A stretch of 64,000 nt of DNA, taken from positions 25,133-89,132 of the forward strand of contig CAZEIH010000008.1 of assembly GCA_964512095.1 (NCBI GenBank), in the 5' to 3' direction. The stretch comes from DTU013 sp964512095 (lineage in GTDB: Bacteria > Bacillota > Clostridia > Acetivibrionales > DTU013). Below the pieces are notes generated by a model, which was given only the letters and a program-made list of their open reading frames with translations, was not told the DNA's origin and made no database searches. A program made the translations under genes and the position numbers. Below are positions 1 to 7,982 of the stretch, piece after piece; the stretch's first letter is position 1, and every line of letters starts with the position of its first letter.

Positions 1-460
1 GAGCTGTACCAAATGCGTCATTTACATATATCTCAGCAAGTGTGGAGAGCTGCTTTGCAAACTCAGAATCATTTTTTGTCTCTTCTTTGTGGAATCTAAC
101 ATTCTCCAACATCAGGACTTCGCCATCCTTGAGTGCTGCTGCCTTTGCCTTTGCATCCGGCCCTATGACATCCGCTGCCATCATAACAGGCCTTCCCAGC
201 AGCTCGCTGAGTCTAACTGCTGTGGGCTTCATGCTGAATTTCTCTTCAGGACCATTCTTCGGTCTTCCAAGATGTGAAACCAGTATTGTTTTTGCCCCAT
301 TGTTTACAAGATATTTAATAGTTGGAAGAGCACCCACTATTCTTTTATCATCAGTAATAGCGCCATTTTCGTCCTGGGGCACATTGAAATCGACTCTTAC
401 AATGACTCTTTTGCCTTTGACGTCAATGTCTTCGATTGACTTTTTATTATATAATGCCAT
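1..460 (-). CDS. pgk: Phosphoglycerate kinase, N-terminal part (runs off the left edge)
   Basis: Glycolytic enzyme that transfers phosphate from 1,3-bisphosphoglycerate to ADP in the cytoplasm. Only the first 153 codons are in the window; the gene continues beyond base 1. The protein starts MALYNKKSIEDIDVKGKR and carries the family landmarks RVDFNVP and SHLGRP of the substrate-binding N-terminal domain, followed by LENVRFH and YVNDAFG. It lies downstream of gap on the same strand, the usual clostridial gap-pgk order, with a likely terminator hairpin in the gap between them. The start is the ATG at 458-460, matching the family N terminus. Confidence 0.95.
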   Translation of the reverse strand, partial: MALYNKKSIEDIDVKGKRVIVRVDFNVPQDENGAITDDKRIVGALPTIKYLVNNGAKTILVSHLGRPKNGPEEKFSMKPTAVRLSELLGRPVMMAADVIGPDAKAKAAALKDGEVLMLENVRFHKEETKNDSEFAKQLSTLAEIYVNDAFGTA

Positions 461-523
461 AATATACACCCTTTCAATTTACATGCGCCGCAGATTTGTA
501 TTGAGGCGGCAGTAGTAAATAAT

Positions 524-573
524 AAAAAAGTCCACCCTTTGACCGCCCACTTTGGGTAAGGGCAAGAGTGGAC
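524..573 (-). terminator. Intrinsic terminator or attenuator between gap and pgk
   Basis: Read on the minus strand, GTCCACTCTT pairs with AAGGGTGGAC and is followed by a run of six T. It sits just after the gap stop codon and before pgk. It may therefore terminate part of the gap transcript and set the gap:pgk ratio. Confidence 0.75.
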
Positions 574-598
574 CTTCATTAGTCCTTATAAACCTCGA

Positions 599-1612
599 TT
601 ATTCAGCGTCAACCTTTGCCATGTACTCGATAAGGTTAACTACCTTGTTTGAATAACCCCATTCGTTGTCATACCAGGATACTAGCTTAACGAAATTGTC
701 GTTGAGAGCTATTCCTGCTTTAGCATCGAATATGGAAGTACGTGAATCGCTAATGAAATCTGAGGAAACAACAGCATCTTCAGTGTACCCGAGGATACCC
801 TTGAGCTCGTTTTCAGATGCCTTCTTTATAGCAGCCTTGATTTCATCGTAGCTTGCAGCCTTTTCAAGACGGCAGGTCAGGTCTACTACTGATACATCAA
901 GAGTAGGTACTCTGAAGGACATTCCTGTCAGCTTACCATTAAGCTCAGGAATAACCTTTCCAACTGCCTTTGCAGCACCTGTGGAGGAAGGTATGATATT
1001 GTGAGCAGCTGCACGTCCGCCTCTCCAGTCTTTCTTGGAGGGTCCGTCAACTGTCTTCTGAGTTGCAGTGATGGAATGAACTGTAGTCATAAGTCCTTCA
1101 ACTATACCAAAGTTATCGTTAATAACCTTTGCGAGAGGTGCTAGACAGTTAGTAGTACATGAAGCGTTGGAAACAACGTTCATATCCTTTGTATACTTGT
1201 CATTGTTTACACCCATAACAAACATCGGTGAGCTATCCTTTGCAGGTGCACTGATAACAACCTTCTTTGCGCCGCCCTTAAAATGTGCCGATGCTTTTTC
1301 AGCAGTCAGGAATACACCTGTTGATTCAACTATGTATTCTGCTCCGCATTCGCTCCAAGGAATTTCTTCTGGATTCATAGCTGCAAATATAGCTACTTTT
1401 TTGCCGTTTACAACGAGCTTTCCGTCTTCTATGGCGATATCTCCCTTGAACTGTCCATGGACCGTATCGTATCTGAGCATATACTCCATGTACTCAAGAT
1501 CAATAAACGGATCATTGATACCCGTTACTTCAACATTAGGATTTTCAGTTGCCGCTCTAAAAACAAGACGGCCAATTCTGCCAAAACCATTAATACCAAT
1601 TTTTACTGCCAT
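599..1612 (-). CDS. gap: Type I glyceraldehyde-3-phosphate dehydrogenase
   Basis: Oxidises and phosphorylates glyceraldehyde 3-phosphate with NAD in glycolysis. The 337-residue length is typical. An N-terminal Rossmann fold begins with GINGFGRIG at 7-15, and Asp34 in GINDPF is the usual NAD-specificity residue. The active site SNASCTTNC places the catalytic Cys at 152, with His179 in TTVHSIT. A strong ribosome site AGGAGGT precedes the ATG. The gene is first in a probable gap-pgk operon behind a recognisable sigma-A promoter at 1666-1694. No cggR-type regulator gene is adjacent. Confidence 0.97.
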   Translation of the reverse strand: MAVKIGINGFGRIGRLVFRAATENPNVEVTGINDPFIDLEYMEYMLRYDTVHGQFKGDIAIEDGKLVVNGKKVAIFAAMNPEEIPWSECGAEYIVESTGVFLTAEKASAHFKGGAKKVVISAPAKDSSPMFVMGVNNDKYTKDMNVVSNASCTTNCLAPLAKVINDNFGIVEGLMTTVHSITATQKTVDGPSKKDWRGGRAAAHNIIPSSTGAAKAVGKVIPELNGKLTGMSFRVPTLDVSVVDLTCRLEKAASYDEIKAAIKKASENELKGILGYTEDAVVSSDFISDSRTSIFDAKAGIALNDNFVKLVSWYDNEWGYSNKVVNLIEYMAKVDAE

Positions 1613-1665
1613 TTTCTAATTACCTCCTATATGAATTATGTTTATTACTTTCCAAAATCACAACT

Positions 1666-1694
1666 ATTCTATATTATTTGAGCTACATTTTCAA
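1666..1694 (-). promoter_or_regulatory. Probable sigma-A promoter of gap
   Basis: On the minus strand, -35 TTGAAA (1689-1694) is separated by 17 bases from -10 TAGAAT (1666-1671), about 50 bases upstream of the gap start. Both boxes match the consensus at five of six positions. Confidence 0.6.
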
Positions 1695-1791
1695 TACCTT
1701 ATGCTAAAAAATGAATAAATTTTTAACAATCTTCCACGGTTTGTTCCAAAAGCACACTATATATGTCAACAATATATTCTCCCGTAAAATA

Positions 1792-1816
1792 GAAAAGTAT
1801 ACCGCCGTATGCTTTT
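1792..1816 (-). terminator. Intrinsic terminator after the DUF2156 gene
   Basis: On the minus strand AAAAGCATAC, loop GGCG, GTATACTTTT forms a short hairpin ending in T residues. It begins a few bases after the DUF2156 stop codon and before the gap promoter. Confidence 0.6.
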
Positions 1817-1822
1817 TAAGAG

Positions 1823-2728
1823 TTACAGGTCAGGGTATACAGTAAACTTATCAATAATTCTTACCGGATGATACGAAAGCTTGGCCTTCCTCATTCCTTC
1901 AAGACCAAGATCCTGTTCTCTGTTAATATACTTTGTATTGCTCCATTCGTTGTGTACAAACTGCTGATTAATAAAAGTAAAAAGTCCATTAATCGAGTTT
2001 TTGGCCTTTTCTATATGTATTACTGCAGTATCGTCATTGAGCATTTCTCCAACAGTAAATGCTTCAAAAACACCATCCACTTTTATCAATGCGCCCTTAC
2101 AATCCAGTGTTTTATAATTCCTCAACAACTCAAGGTTTGCCTTCCTCTCGCAGTAATCATCATCTTCTTCTTGGCATTTGCAATCTCTCTCCTCGCACCA
2201 CTCCTCCATAATTCTGCTACACTCATCAAGAAGGTTACACTCAAGCGGTACATATTCAAATTCATAGCTTCTTTTAAACTTATTTATATGGTTACGCTTG
2301 CCATCATATTTCTTCCCTCGAAGATTCATCAAATCCTCCGTGTCATAAAGGTAATCGCTGTTGTCCCTATCCAATATTATTCTCTCCTGGGAGGATACAT
2401 ATTTCCTAATAAATTCAAGACTATTGTTATTTAGCTTTCTAAAGCAGAATTTCCAGCCTCTTTCATCGAAATACCCTTTTAGCTCCTCATAGGCCAGGGC
2501 AAAATTCTCTTCATTAACGCAACCTATCGGCATCATCGCAAATGGTTCAATCCTGCCTGGTGCAGCGATTATACACAAAAGCTCTCCTATGACTTTATAC
2601 CTAAACTTGTAGTAGTATCTCCATGCAAAAAAGTTTGTAAAGGTCAACTCCGATATCTCTAGCTTGCTTTGCCCTAAATAGTAGTTGAATATCGCCTTGC
2701 TGTTTAATGTAATCTCACTGAACTCCAT
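1823..2728 (-). CDS. DUF2156 protein (GNAT-like fold, LPG-synthase C-terminal type)
   Basis: A cytoplasmic protein of about 301 residues whose sequence resembles DUF2156, the catalytic-domain family shared with phosphatidylglycerol lysyltransferases but here without membrane helices. Recognisable family stretches are LTFTNFFAWR near the start, RGKKYDGKRNHINKFK in the middle and the C-terminal YINREQDLGLEGMRKAK. The reaction is unknown; the fold suggests acyl or aminoacyl transfer. An in-frame ATG exists 36 bases upstream, abutting the peptidase stop, but the internal ATG at 2726-2728 has a better spaced GGAG and fits the family N terminus. It is last in a run with the M20 peptidase and trmL. 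Confidence 0.75.
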   Translation of the reverse strand: MEFSEITLNSKAIFNYYLGQSKLEISELTFTNFFAWRYYYKFRYKVIGELLCIIAAPGRIEPFAMMPIGCVNEENFALAYEELKGYFDERGWKFCFRKLNNNSLEFIRKYVSSQERIILDRDNSDYLYDTEDLMNLRGKKYDGKRNHINKFKRSYEFEYVPLECNLLDECSRIMEEWCEERDCKCQEEDDDYCERKANLELLRNYKTLDCKGALIKVDGVFEAFTVGEMLNDDTAVIHIEKAKNSINGLFTFINQQFVHNEWSNTKYINREQDLGLEGMRKAKLSYHPVRIIDKFTVYPDL

Positions 2729-2764
2729 AACTTCTCCCATCCCACCAATCCTTATTACATCCAC

Positions 2765-3877
2765 TCATTCCACACTGCAAATAATTGAAAGCACCAACTC
2801 TGTTGCTTTAACCATATTACTTATCGAAATGCATTCTTGAGTACTGTGGACATTTTCCATTCCTGTGCTGACATCAACAGATTCTATACCATTGCCATTG
2901 AAAATATTCGTATCACTGCCACCACCGGTCTCTTCGGAAATCAGCTCTACTCCTACACTCTTTGTAGCCCTTTTGAGAATACCCATAATCGGAGCATTGT
3001 CAGCTATGCTGAAAGAGGGGTACAACCTGTCTGCTCTGAAATCTACCCTTCCGCCAAGTTCTCCTGTTGCCTGAAGGAAGCATTCCCTCATATGGGCTGT
3101 CTGTTCATTCAGCTTGCTTAATTCACGGCTCCTTGCCTCTGCTGCTAATTCCACCCTGTCGCAAACAATATTGGTTTCTCCTCCACCCATAATACTTCCA
3201 ATATTTGAGGTGGTTTCATAATCTACCCTGCCAAGCTTCATCCGCGTTATAGCACTGGCTGCCACTTGTATAGCACTAATTCCCTTCTCAGGACTAATGC
3301 CGGCATGGGTGGCCAGGCCTTCCACTGTAACAAATATCCTATCCTGGGCTGGTGCCTTTACTGCAACAGTACCAATTGGCCCATTACTGTCCATTATGAA
3401 GCCATATTTAGCATAGATTCTTGAGTAATCAAGGTTTTTAGATCCATATAGCCCACCCTCTTCGGCAATAGTAAAAACGATCTGTATGTCACCGTGCTCA
3501 ATTCCCTTCTCTTTTAATGCCCTAATAGCCTCCATGATACACACAATACCCGAAACATCGTCTCCTCCTAGAACTGTAGTACCATCAGATCTTATAATAT
3601 CACCGTCAACCACCGGCTTTTTTCCAATGCCAGGCTCAACTGTATCCATATGAGCAGAAAACAAGATTGCAGGCACCTTACTTGTCCCCTTTATAGTACA
3701 GATAATATTGCCTGCGTTTCCGCCAACGGCCTTTGCGGCATTATCCTCATAAGCCTCATAACCAATAGCCTTCAGCTTTTCCTTTAGCCTATCGGCCATC
3801 TGTCTTTCTTTTCTTGAAACGCTGTCAATTCTAGTCAGCTCTAGAAATTCATTAACCAGTCTATCCCGGTTTACCAA
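2765..3877 (-). CDS. M20-family zinc peptidase, tripeptidase T-like
   Basis: Probable cytoplasmic di-zinc aminopeptidase of the M20/M25/M40 group, about 370 residues, closest in layout to PepT-like enzymes. Visible metal-site motifs are SAHMDTV (His76, Asp78), GGDDVSG (Asp106/107) and IAEEGG (Glu139/140). A C-terminal NVHSTQE supplies the last expected histidine. The middle TVEGLATHAGISPEKG stretch belongs to the lid and dimerisation domain. It is followed by the DUF2156 gene and preceded closely by trmL. The exact peptide substrate cannot be read from sequence. Confidence 0.88.
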   Translation of the reverse strand: MVNRDRLVNEFLELTRIDSVSRKERQMADRLKEKLKAIGYEAYEDNAAKAVGGNAGNIICTIKGTSKVPAILFSAHMDTVEPGIGKKPVVDGDIIRSDGTTVLGGDDVSGIVCIMEAIRALKEKGIEHGDIQIVFTIAEEGGLYGSKNLDYSRIYAKYGFIMDSNGPIGTVAVKAPAQDRIFVTVEGLATHAGISPEKGISAIQVAASAITRMKLGRVDYETTSNIGSIMGGGETNIVCDRVELAAEARSRELSKLNEQTAHMRECFLQATGELGGRVDFRADRLYPSFSIADNAPIMGILKRATKSVGVELISEETGGGSDTNIFNGNGIESVDVSTGMENVHSTQECISISNMVKATELVLSIICSVE

Positions 3878-3882
3878 TTAAA

Positions 3883-4371
3883 TCACTCCATTCCCATCTT
3901 GCCCTTAAGCTCTAGGTGTCGAAATTCATTCTGCCTTAAAACCTCGTACAATATTACAGCTACAGAATTTGATAGATTTAGCGACCGTATACCATGCCTC
4001 ATAGGTATCCTTATACAACGCTCCCTGTTGGCTTCCAGAATAGTTTCAGGTAAACCGGCGGTCTCCTTACCAAATACAATGAAGCAGTCCTCTGGATAAT
4101 TCGCTTCAGTATATGAAATTCCCGCCTTAGTGGAAGCATAAAAAAATTGAGTATTAGAATACCTTTCTCTTAATTGGGCAAAGTTATCAGCAACACTTAC
4201 CAAAACCTTATCCCAGTAATCTAGACCTGCTCTTTTCAAATAGCGGTCGTCTATTGAAAATCCAAGAGGCTTTACCAGATGCAATCCTGCACCGGTAGCC
4301 GCACAAGTCCTTGCAATATTTCCAGTATTTTGTGGTATTTCCGGTTCAACTAATACTATATGTACAGGCAA
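3883..4371 (-). CDS. trmL: tRNA (cytidine/uridine-34-2'-O)-methyltransferase
   Basis: SPOUT-class methyltransferase that modifies the wobble base of some leucine tRNAs. Family motifs are PEIPQNTGNIARTC at the N terminus, GKETAGLPE in the middle, and IRSLNLSNSVAV, the knotted S-adenosylmethionine site. I chose the TTG at 4369-4371, preceded by GGAG eight bases upstream. It gives a 162-residue protein starting MPVHIVLVEPEIP, as in close relatives. An upstream ATG at 4425 would add 18 residues with no counterpart in the family. Confidence 0.9.
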   Translation of the reverse strand: MPVHIVLVEPEIPQNTGNIARTCAATGAGLHLVKPLGFSIDDRYLKRAGLDYWDKVLVSVADNFAQLRERYSNTQFFYASTKAGISYTEANYPEDCFIVFGKETAGLPETILEANRERCIRIPMRHGIRSLNLSNSVAVILYEVLRQNEFRHLELKGKMGME

Positions 4372-4554
4372 CTCTTCATCTCCAGTTTTGCCATGCGTTA
4401 ATTGAATAAGATGCATTGGGCACATTTAATTCATTTCTCTATATTACCACAATAGTACCCCTTCTAAAAAACTTTTTAAAATAAATCATACACCTTCGCT
4501 CTCACTAAAGTTGAAAATTAACTGGAAATCCACCTAAGTCGTGCTACACTATTC

Positions 4555-4583
4555 TTGACAGCTTTTTTATGTGTTGGTATAAT
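4555..4583 (+). promoter_or_regulatory. Perfect consensus sigma-A promoter of gdhA
   Basis: TTGACA at 4555-4560, a 17-base spacer and TATAAT at 4578-4583. This is the full vegetative consensus, about 60 bases upstream of the glutamate dehydrogenase start, implying strong constitutive transcription unless a regulator intervenes. Confidence 0.85.
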
Positions 4584-4641
4584 TCAACCATATTTATGTT
4601 GTAATTTAATGTTAAGTCAATAAAGTATTGGAGGACTATTT

Positions 4642-5928
4642 ATGAGCAACACATCTTACAATCCCTACGAAACCGCGCAAGCACAGTTTGACAAGGTAGC
4701 CGCGCAGCTGGAGCTAGATGAGGCAACAAGAGAAATACTTCGCCAGCCTATGAGGGAGTACCATTTTTCAATCCCCGTGAAAATGGATGACGGCAGTGTT
4801 AAGATTTTCAAAGGCTACCGCATTCAGCACAACGATGCCAGAGGTCCGGCAAAGGGCGGCATCAGATTCCATCCTCAAGAAACCGTTGATACCATCAGAG
4901 CTCTTTCACTTTGGATGACATGGAAATGCTCTGTTGTGGATATACCTCTTGGCGGCGGTAAAGGCGGCGTTATATGCGATCCCCGTACCCTGTCAGAACG
5001 CGAACAGGAACGTGTGTGCCGCGGCTATGTACGCCAGTTGGTTAAGAATATCGGACCTAATTCAGATGTTCCTGCCCCTGACGTTATGACTAACGCAAAG
5101 CATATGCTGTGGATGTTGGACGAGTATGAAGCGATCACAGGCGGAAGATACCCAGGAGTTATTACAGGCAAACCTGTAGGAATGGGAGGCTCCCTTGGAA
5201 GGACAGAAGCAACCGGTTTTGGTGTAATATATGTGCTTCGGGAAGCACTTAAAAAGCTCAATATAGATATAGCAGGTACCACAGCCTCCTTCCAAGGCTT
5301 CGGCAACGTTGCACAGTATGCTGTTGCGTTGTACTCCAAGCTTGGAGGAATTGTCAAGGCTATCTCATGCTGGGACAATGTGGACAAAAAGGCGTACACC
5401 TTCTATAAAAATGATGGCATAGACTACGAGCAGATGACTGCTATCACCGATACCTACGGCACTGTTGACAAGGTTAAGGCACAGGCTCTGGGCTATGAAG
5501 TGCTCCCTGGCGATGCATGGATTGCCCAGGACGTGGATATCATTATTCCTGCCGCTATGGAAAATCAAATAACTTCTGAAAATGTAAATAAGATTAGTAA
5601 TCAGGTAAAAATAATAATCGAGGCTGCCAACGGTCCGACGACTACAGAAGCTGACAAGGTAATAAATCAGCGTGGGATATTCCTGGTGCCTGATTTCCTA
5701 GCAAATGCTGGTGGCGTTACCTGCAGCTACTTTGAGCAGGTTCAGTGTAATATGAATTATTACTGGGAAAAGGATGAGGTGCTTACAAAGCTGGATACAA
5801 AAATGACCTCGGCCTTCAAATCAGTTTATGAGCTGTCTGTCAGCGAAAAACTCATTATGCGCGATGCAGCATATGTTATTGCTATCAAGCGGGTTGCGCA
5901 GGCAGTTAAAAGCCGTGGCTGGGTATAA
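4642..5928 (+). CDS. gdhA: Glutamate dehydrogenase (NAD-type, RocG/GudB-like)
   Basis: Interconverts glutamate with 2-oxoglutarate plus ammonia. The 428-residue length fits the hexameric RocG/GudB class. The substrate-binding domain shows GPAKGGIRFHP and PLGGGKGGV with catalytic Lys107, and APDV with Asp147. The NAD-binding domain begins near ASFQGFGNVAQ and includes IIEAANGPTT and LANAGGVTCSYFEQVQ. A GGAGG seven bases before the ATG supports the start. It is a single-gene unit between a perfect promoter and a GC-rich hairpin. Whether NAD or NADP is used is inferred from subfamily resemblance only. Confidence 0.95.
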   Translation: MSNTSYNPYETAQAQFDKVAAQLELDEATREILRQPMREYHFSIPVKMDDGSVKIFKGYRIQHNDARGPAKGGIRFHPQETVDTIRALSLWMTWKCSVVDIPLGGGKGGVICDPRTLSEREQERVCRGYVRQLVKNIGPNSDVPAPDVMTNAKHMLWMLDEYEAITGGRYPGVITGKPVGMGGSLGRTEATGFGVIYVLREALKKLNIDIAGTTASFQGFGNVAQYAVALYSKLGGIVKAISCWDNVDKKAYTFYKNDGIDYEQMTAITDTYGTVDKVKAQALGYEVLPGDAWIAQDVDIIIPAAMENQITSENVNKISNQVKIIIEAANGPTTTEADKVINQRGIFLVPDFLANAGGVTCSYFEQVQCNMNYYWEKDEVLTKLDTKMTSAFKSVYELSVSEKLIMRDAAYVIAIKRVAQAVKSRGWV

Positions 5929-5957
5929 CCGCCGCGACTTTTGGTAGAAAGCAGTTT

Positions 5958-5991
5958 AAAGCCGCGGTTTGAGTATAACAGCCGCGGCTTT
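5958..5991 (+). terminator. Strong hairpin after gdhA
   Basis: AAAGCCGCGG and CCGCGGCTTT form a perfect 10-bp stem around a 14-base loop, about 30 bases after the gdhA stop codon. Only a short T run follows, so termination is likely but not certain. Confidence 0.6.
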
Positions 5992-6094
5992 AAAAATGGC
6001 AATTCTGATTAACATAAATTGCTACTATATATGCAAGCTCCAATGTAGAAAATAGACTGGAAGCATAAAATTTTCTACAAAGGAGTGATGCATC

Positions 6095-6568
6095 TTGTTC
6101 TACAAAAAAATGATGGCGGGTGTTTTATGCGCCATGACCATCTCTTTGTCGGCGACATTCTCCCTTGCAGCCACAGGCAATGGCTCCGGCTGTTTTTATA
6201 ATGAAGCCGCCACTGGTTTACAGACTCCGGTCAATCAAGCCCAGATTCAGGACAAGGTCAAAAATGCACTTGACACACTAGTAAAGGAAGGCACCATATC
6301 ACAGGAGCAAGAAGACGCTGTAATTAAGGCATTTGAGGCTAAACGAGCCCAGTTTGAGAAGGAACGCCAGGAGCTTAAAAAGAATCACAAGGAGCTTAAA
6401 AAGGAAGGCCCCCACAAGGGCAAAAGGGGGAAAGAAGACAATGCCTTAAAGAAAAGGCAGGGCGTGCTGAAGGACCTGGTAGAGGATGGCACAATTACAA
6501 TGGAACAGGCTGACGCAATCAAAAGGGCTATCAGATCAGTCCACGACAGTTTGAAAAAGCCTAAATAG
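6095..6568 (+). CDS. Small secreted lysine-rich helical protein, function unknown
   Basis: A 157-residue protein I do not recognise. It has a clear Sec signal peptide (MFYKKMMAGVLCAM, then a hydrophobic stretch to about residue 25, cleavage near SLAA-TGN). The mature part is almost entirely charged helix. Two related segments, VKNALDTLVKEGTISQEQEDAVIKAFEAK and GVLKDLVEDGTITMEQADAIKRAI, look like an internal duplication on either side of a Lys/Glu-rich linker. Related two-helix repeats occur in other clostridial exported proteins. Translation starts at TTG 6095, placed seven bases after AGGAGTG; an overlapping ATG at 6088 is out of frame. Confidence 0.8.
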   Translation: MFYKKMMAGVLCAMTISLSATFSLAATGNGSGCFYNEAATGLQTPVNQAQIQDKVKNALDTLVKEGTISQEQEDAVIKAFEAKRAQFEKERQELKKNHKELKKEGPHKGKRGKEDNALKKRQGVLKDLVEDGTITMEQADAIKRAIRSVHDSLKKPK

Positions 6569-6640
6569 CAAATGCTACACAAGCACGTACTCTAAAAAGC
6601 CCCGGTAATGGGAGTTTAACTTAGAGAGTTTCAATTCCCA

Positions 6641-6690
6641 AAAAGCATCGGCATAGTTTGGTATATACTACCGGCTATACCGATGTTTTT
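6641..6690. terminator. Bidirectional terminator between convergent genes
   Basis: AAAAGCATCGGCATAG pairs with CTATACCGATGTTTTT with one internal mismatch. T-rich ends on both strands suit the convergent secreted-protein gene (plus) and NifX-like gene (minus). Confidence 0.7.
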
Positions 6691-6763
6691 CATAAACAAT
6701 ACTCCTCATTAATTGAAAATTTGAGCAACGGGATGTGCTATATAGAAGCTGCCTACAGCGTTA

Positions 6764-7123
6764 CTAGTCACCACATTCATCATTATGCTGATGTTCATGA
6801 CAAACGGAACCGGTAGATTTAAGAGAGCCCTGAAGGTACGCTTCTACCGCTGCTTTGGCATTTCCTCTTGCTCCAACAACAACCTCAACATTCCTTTCAT
6901 TAAAAATCTCAACAGCACCTCCGCCCATGCCACCGCTAATGATGACATTTACACCACGATCAGCAAGAAAATTAGGTAAAAATCCAGGTCTATGTCCGGG
7001 GTTAGCAATGGTTTCACTTTTAACAATTTGTTTATTTTCGGTATCAAAAACTATAAATCCTTCACAATGTCCAAAGTGCTCTGTCACCATTCCGTTCTCA
7101 CTTGCCACAGCTACTTTCATCAT
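6764..7123 (-). CDS. NifX/NifB-C-like iron-molybdenum-cofactor-family protein (ORP-like), distal copy
   Basis: A 119-residue single-domain protein of the dinitrogenase iron-molybdenum cofactor biosynthesis family, to which the orange protein (ORP) also belongs. It starts MMKVAVASENGMVTEHFGHCEGF, the typical metal-cofactor-binding strand and loop, and has GGMGGGAVEIF in the centre. It ends in a His/Cys-rich tail (CHEHQHNDECGD), a plausible metal-binding end. It is the last gene of the DUF134-NifX-MinD-MinD-Mrp operon. Its ribosome site GGAGG lies inside the 3' end of mrp, one base before its own start region. There is no nitrogenase gene in the window, so a role in metal-sulfur cluster handling other than nitrogen fixation is likely. 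Confidence 0.85.
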   Translation of the reverse strand: MMKVAVASENGMVTEHFGHCEGFIVFDTENKQIVKSETIANPGHRPGFLPNFLADRGVNVIISGGMGGGAVEIFNERNVEVVVGARGNAKAAVEAYLQGSLKSTGSVCHEHQHNDECGD

Positions 7124-7124
7124 T

Positions 7125-7964
7125 TTAGTTTTCCTCCATTTTTTCTAATATTTTTGCAACCGGCTCAAGCCAATTACCATCGAAAAGCTCTATCATACCC
7201 TTGTCACAAGCAGCCGAAATTTTTGGGTCAATAGGTAATTTAGCAAGAACCTTTAAATTATGTTTATCAGCAATTTCCTCAATGTGGCTCTCACCAAATA
7301 TTTGATAGTCCTTGCCGTTATCAGGACATTTGAAATATGACATGTTTTCCACCAGACCGATAATGGGAATATTCATCATCTCAGCCATCTTAACAGCCTT
7401 TGAAACAATCATGGATACAAGCTCCTGGGGAGATGTCACAACGATAATCCCATCAACAGCTATGGATTGAAATACCGTAAGTGGAACATCTCCGGTTCCT
7501 GGTGGCATATCGATGAACATATAATCTACATCGCTCCAAATTACATCTGTCCAAAACTGCTTTACTGTACCAGCAATAATAGGCCCTCTCCAGACAACTG
7601 GATCCGTATCATTCTCTAAAAGCAAATTAATAGACATAATATCAATACCGGTCTTGGTCTTAACAGGGAATATACCTAATTCACTGCCTGAGGCTTTCTC
7701 CCTGATACCAAAGGCTTTTGGGATAGAAGGCCCAGTAACATCCGCATCCAGAATAGCGGCACGATAACCCATTCTATTCATGGTAACTGCAAGCATAGAA
7801 GTAACAAGTGACTTGCCGACTCCTCCTTTGCCACTGACAACACCAATAACCTTTTTTACACTGCTCATCTCGTGCAGTTTTTCGGAGAAGTCCGTTTTTT
7901 GTTCTTTTCTTTCTGAGCAGTCCTCCGCACAACTGCCACAGCTTTGATTGCAATTTTCGCTCAT
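7125..7964 (-). CDS. mrp: Mrp/NBP35-family iron-sulfur carrier ATPase
   Basis: P-loop ATPase that carries and transfers Fe-S clusters. Numbered from the ATG at 7964, four N-terminal cysteines (5, 9, 12, 16) form the Nbp35-type cluster-binding motif. The deviant Walker A GKGGVGKS spans 45-52, and IDMPPGTGD is the Mrp signature. Near the C terminus the family normally has CPxC; here the sequence is FKCPDNG, so only the first cysteine (213) is present. It sits in an operon with two ferredoxin-MinD ATPases and two NifX-like proteins. The start at 7964 has GGAG at good spacing; an ATG six bases upstream is also possible. Confidence 0.93.
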   Translation of the reverse strand: MSENCNQSCGSCAEDCSERKEQKTDFSEKLHEMSSVKKVIGVVSGKGGVGKSLVTSMLAVTMNRMGYRAAILDADVTGPSIPKAFGIREKASGSELGIFPVKTKTGIDIMSINLLLENDTDPVVWRGPIIAGTVKQFWTDVIWSDVDYMFIDMPPGTGDVPLTVFQSIAVDGIIVVTSPQELVSMIVSKAVKMAEMMNIPIIGLVENMSYFKCPDNGKDYQIFGESHIEEIADKHNLKVLAKLPIDPKISAACDKGMIELFDGNWLEPVAKILEKMEEN

Positions 7965-7982
7965 TTTCATGCTCCTTTTATT

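Noticed and set aside
42..515. Plus-strand frame opposite pgk
   Set aside because: It is the antisense shadow of the pgk coding strand, which gives a clear enzyme sequence.
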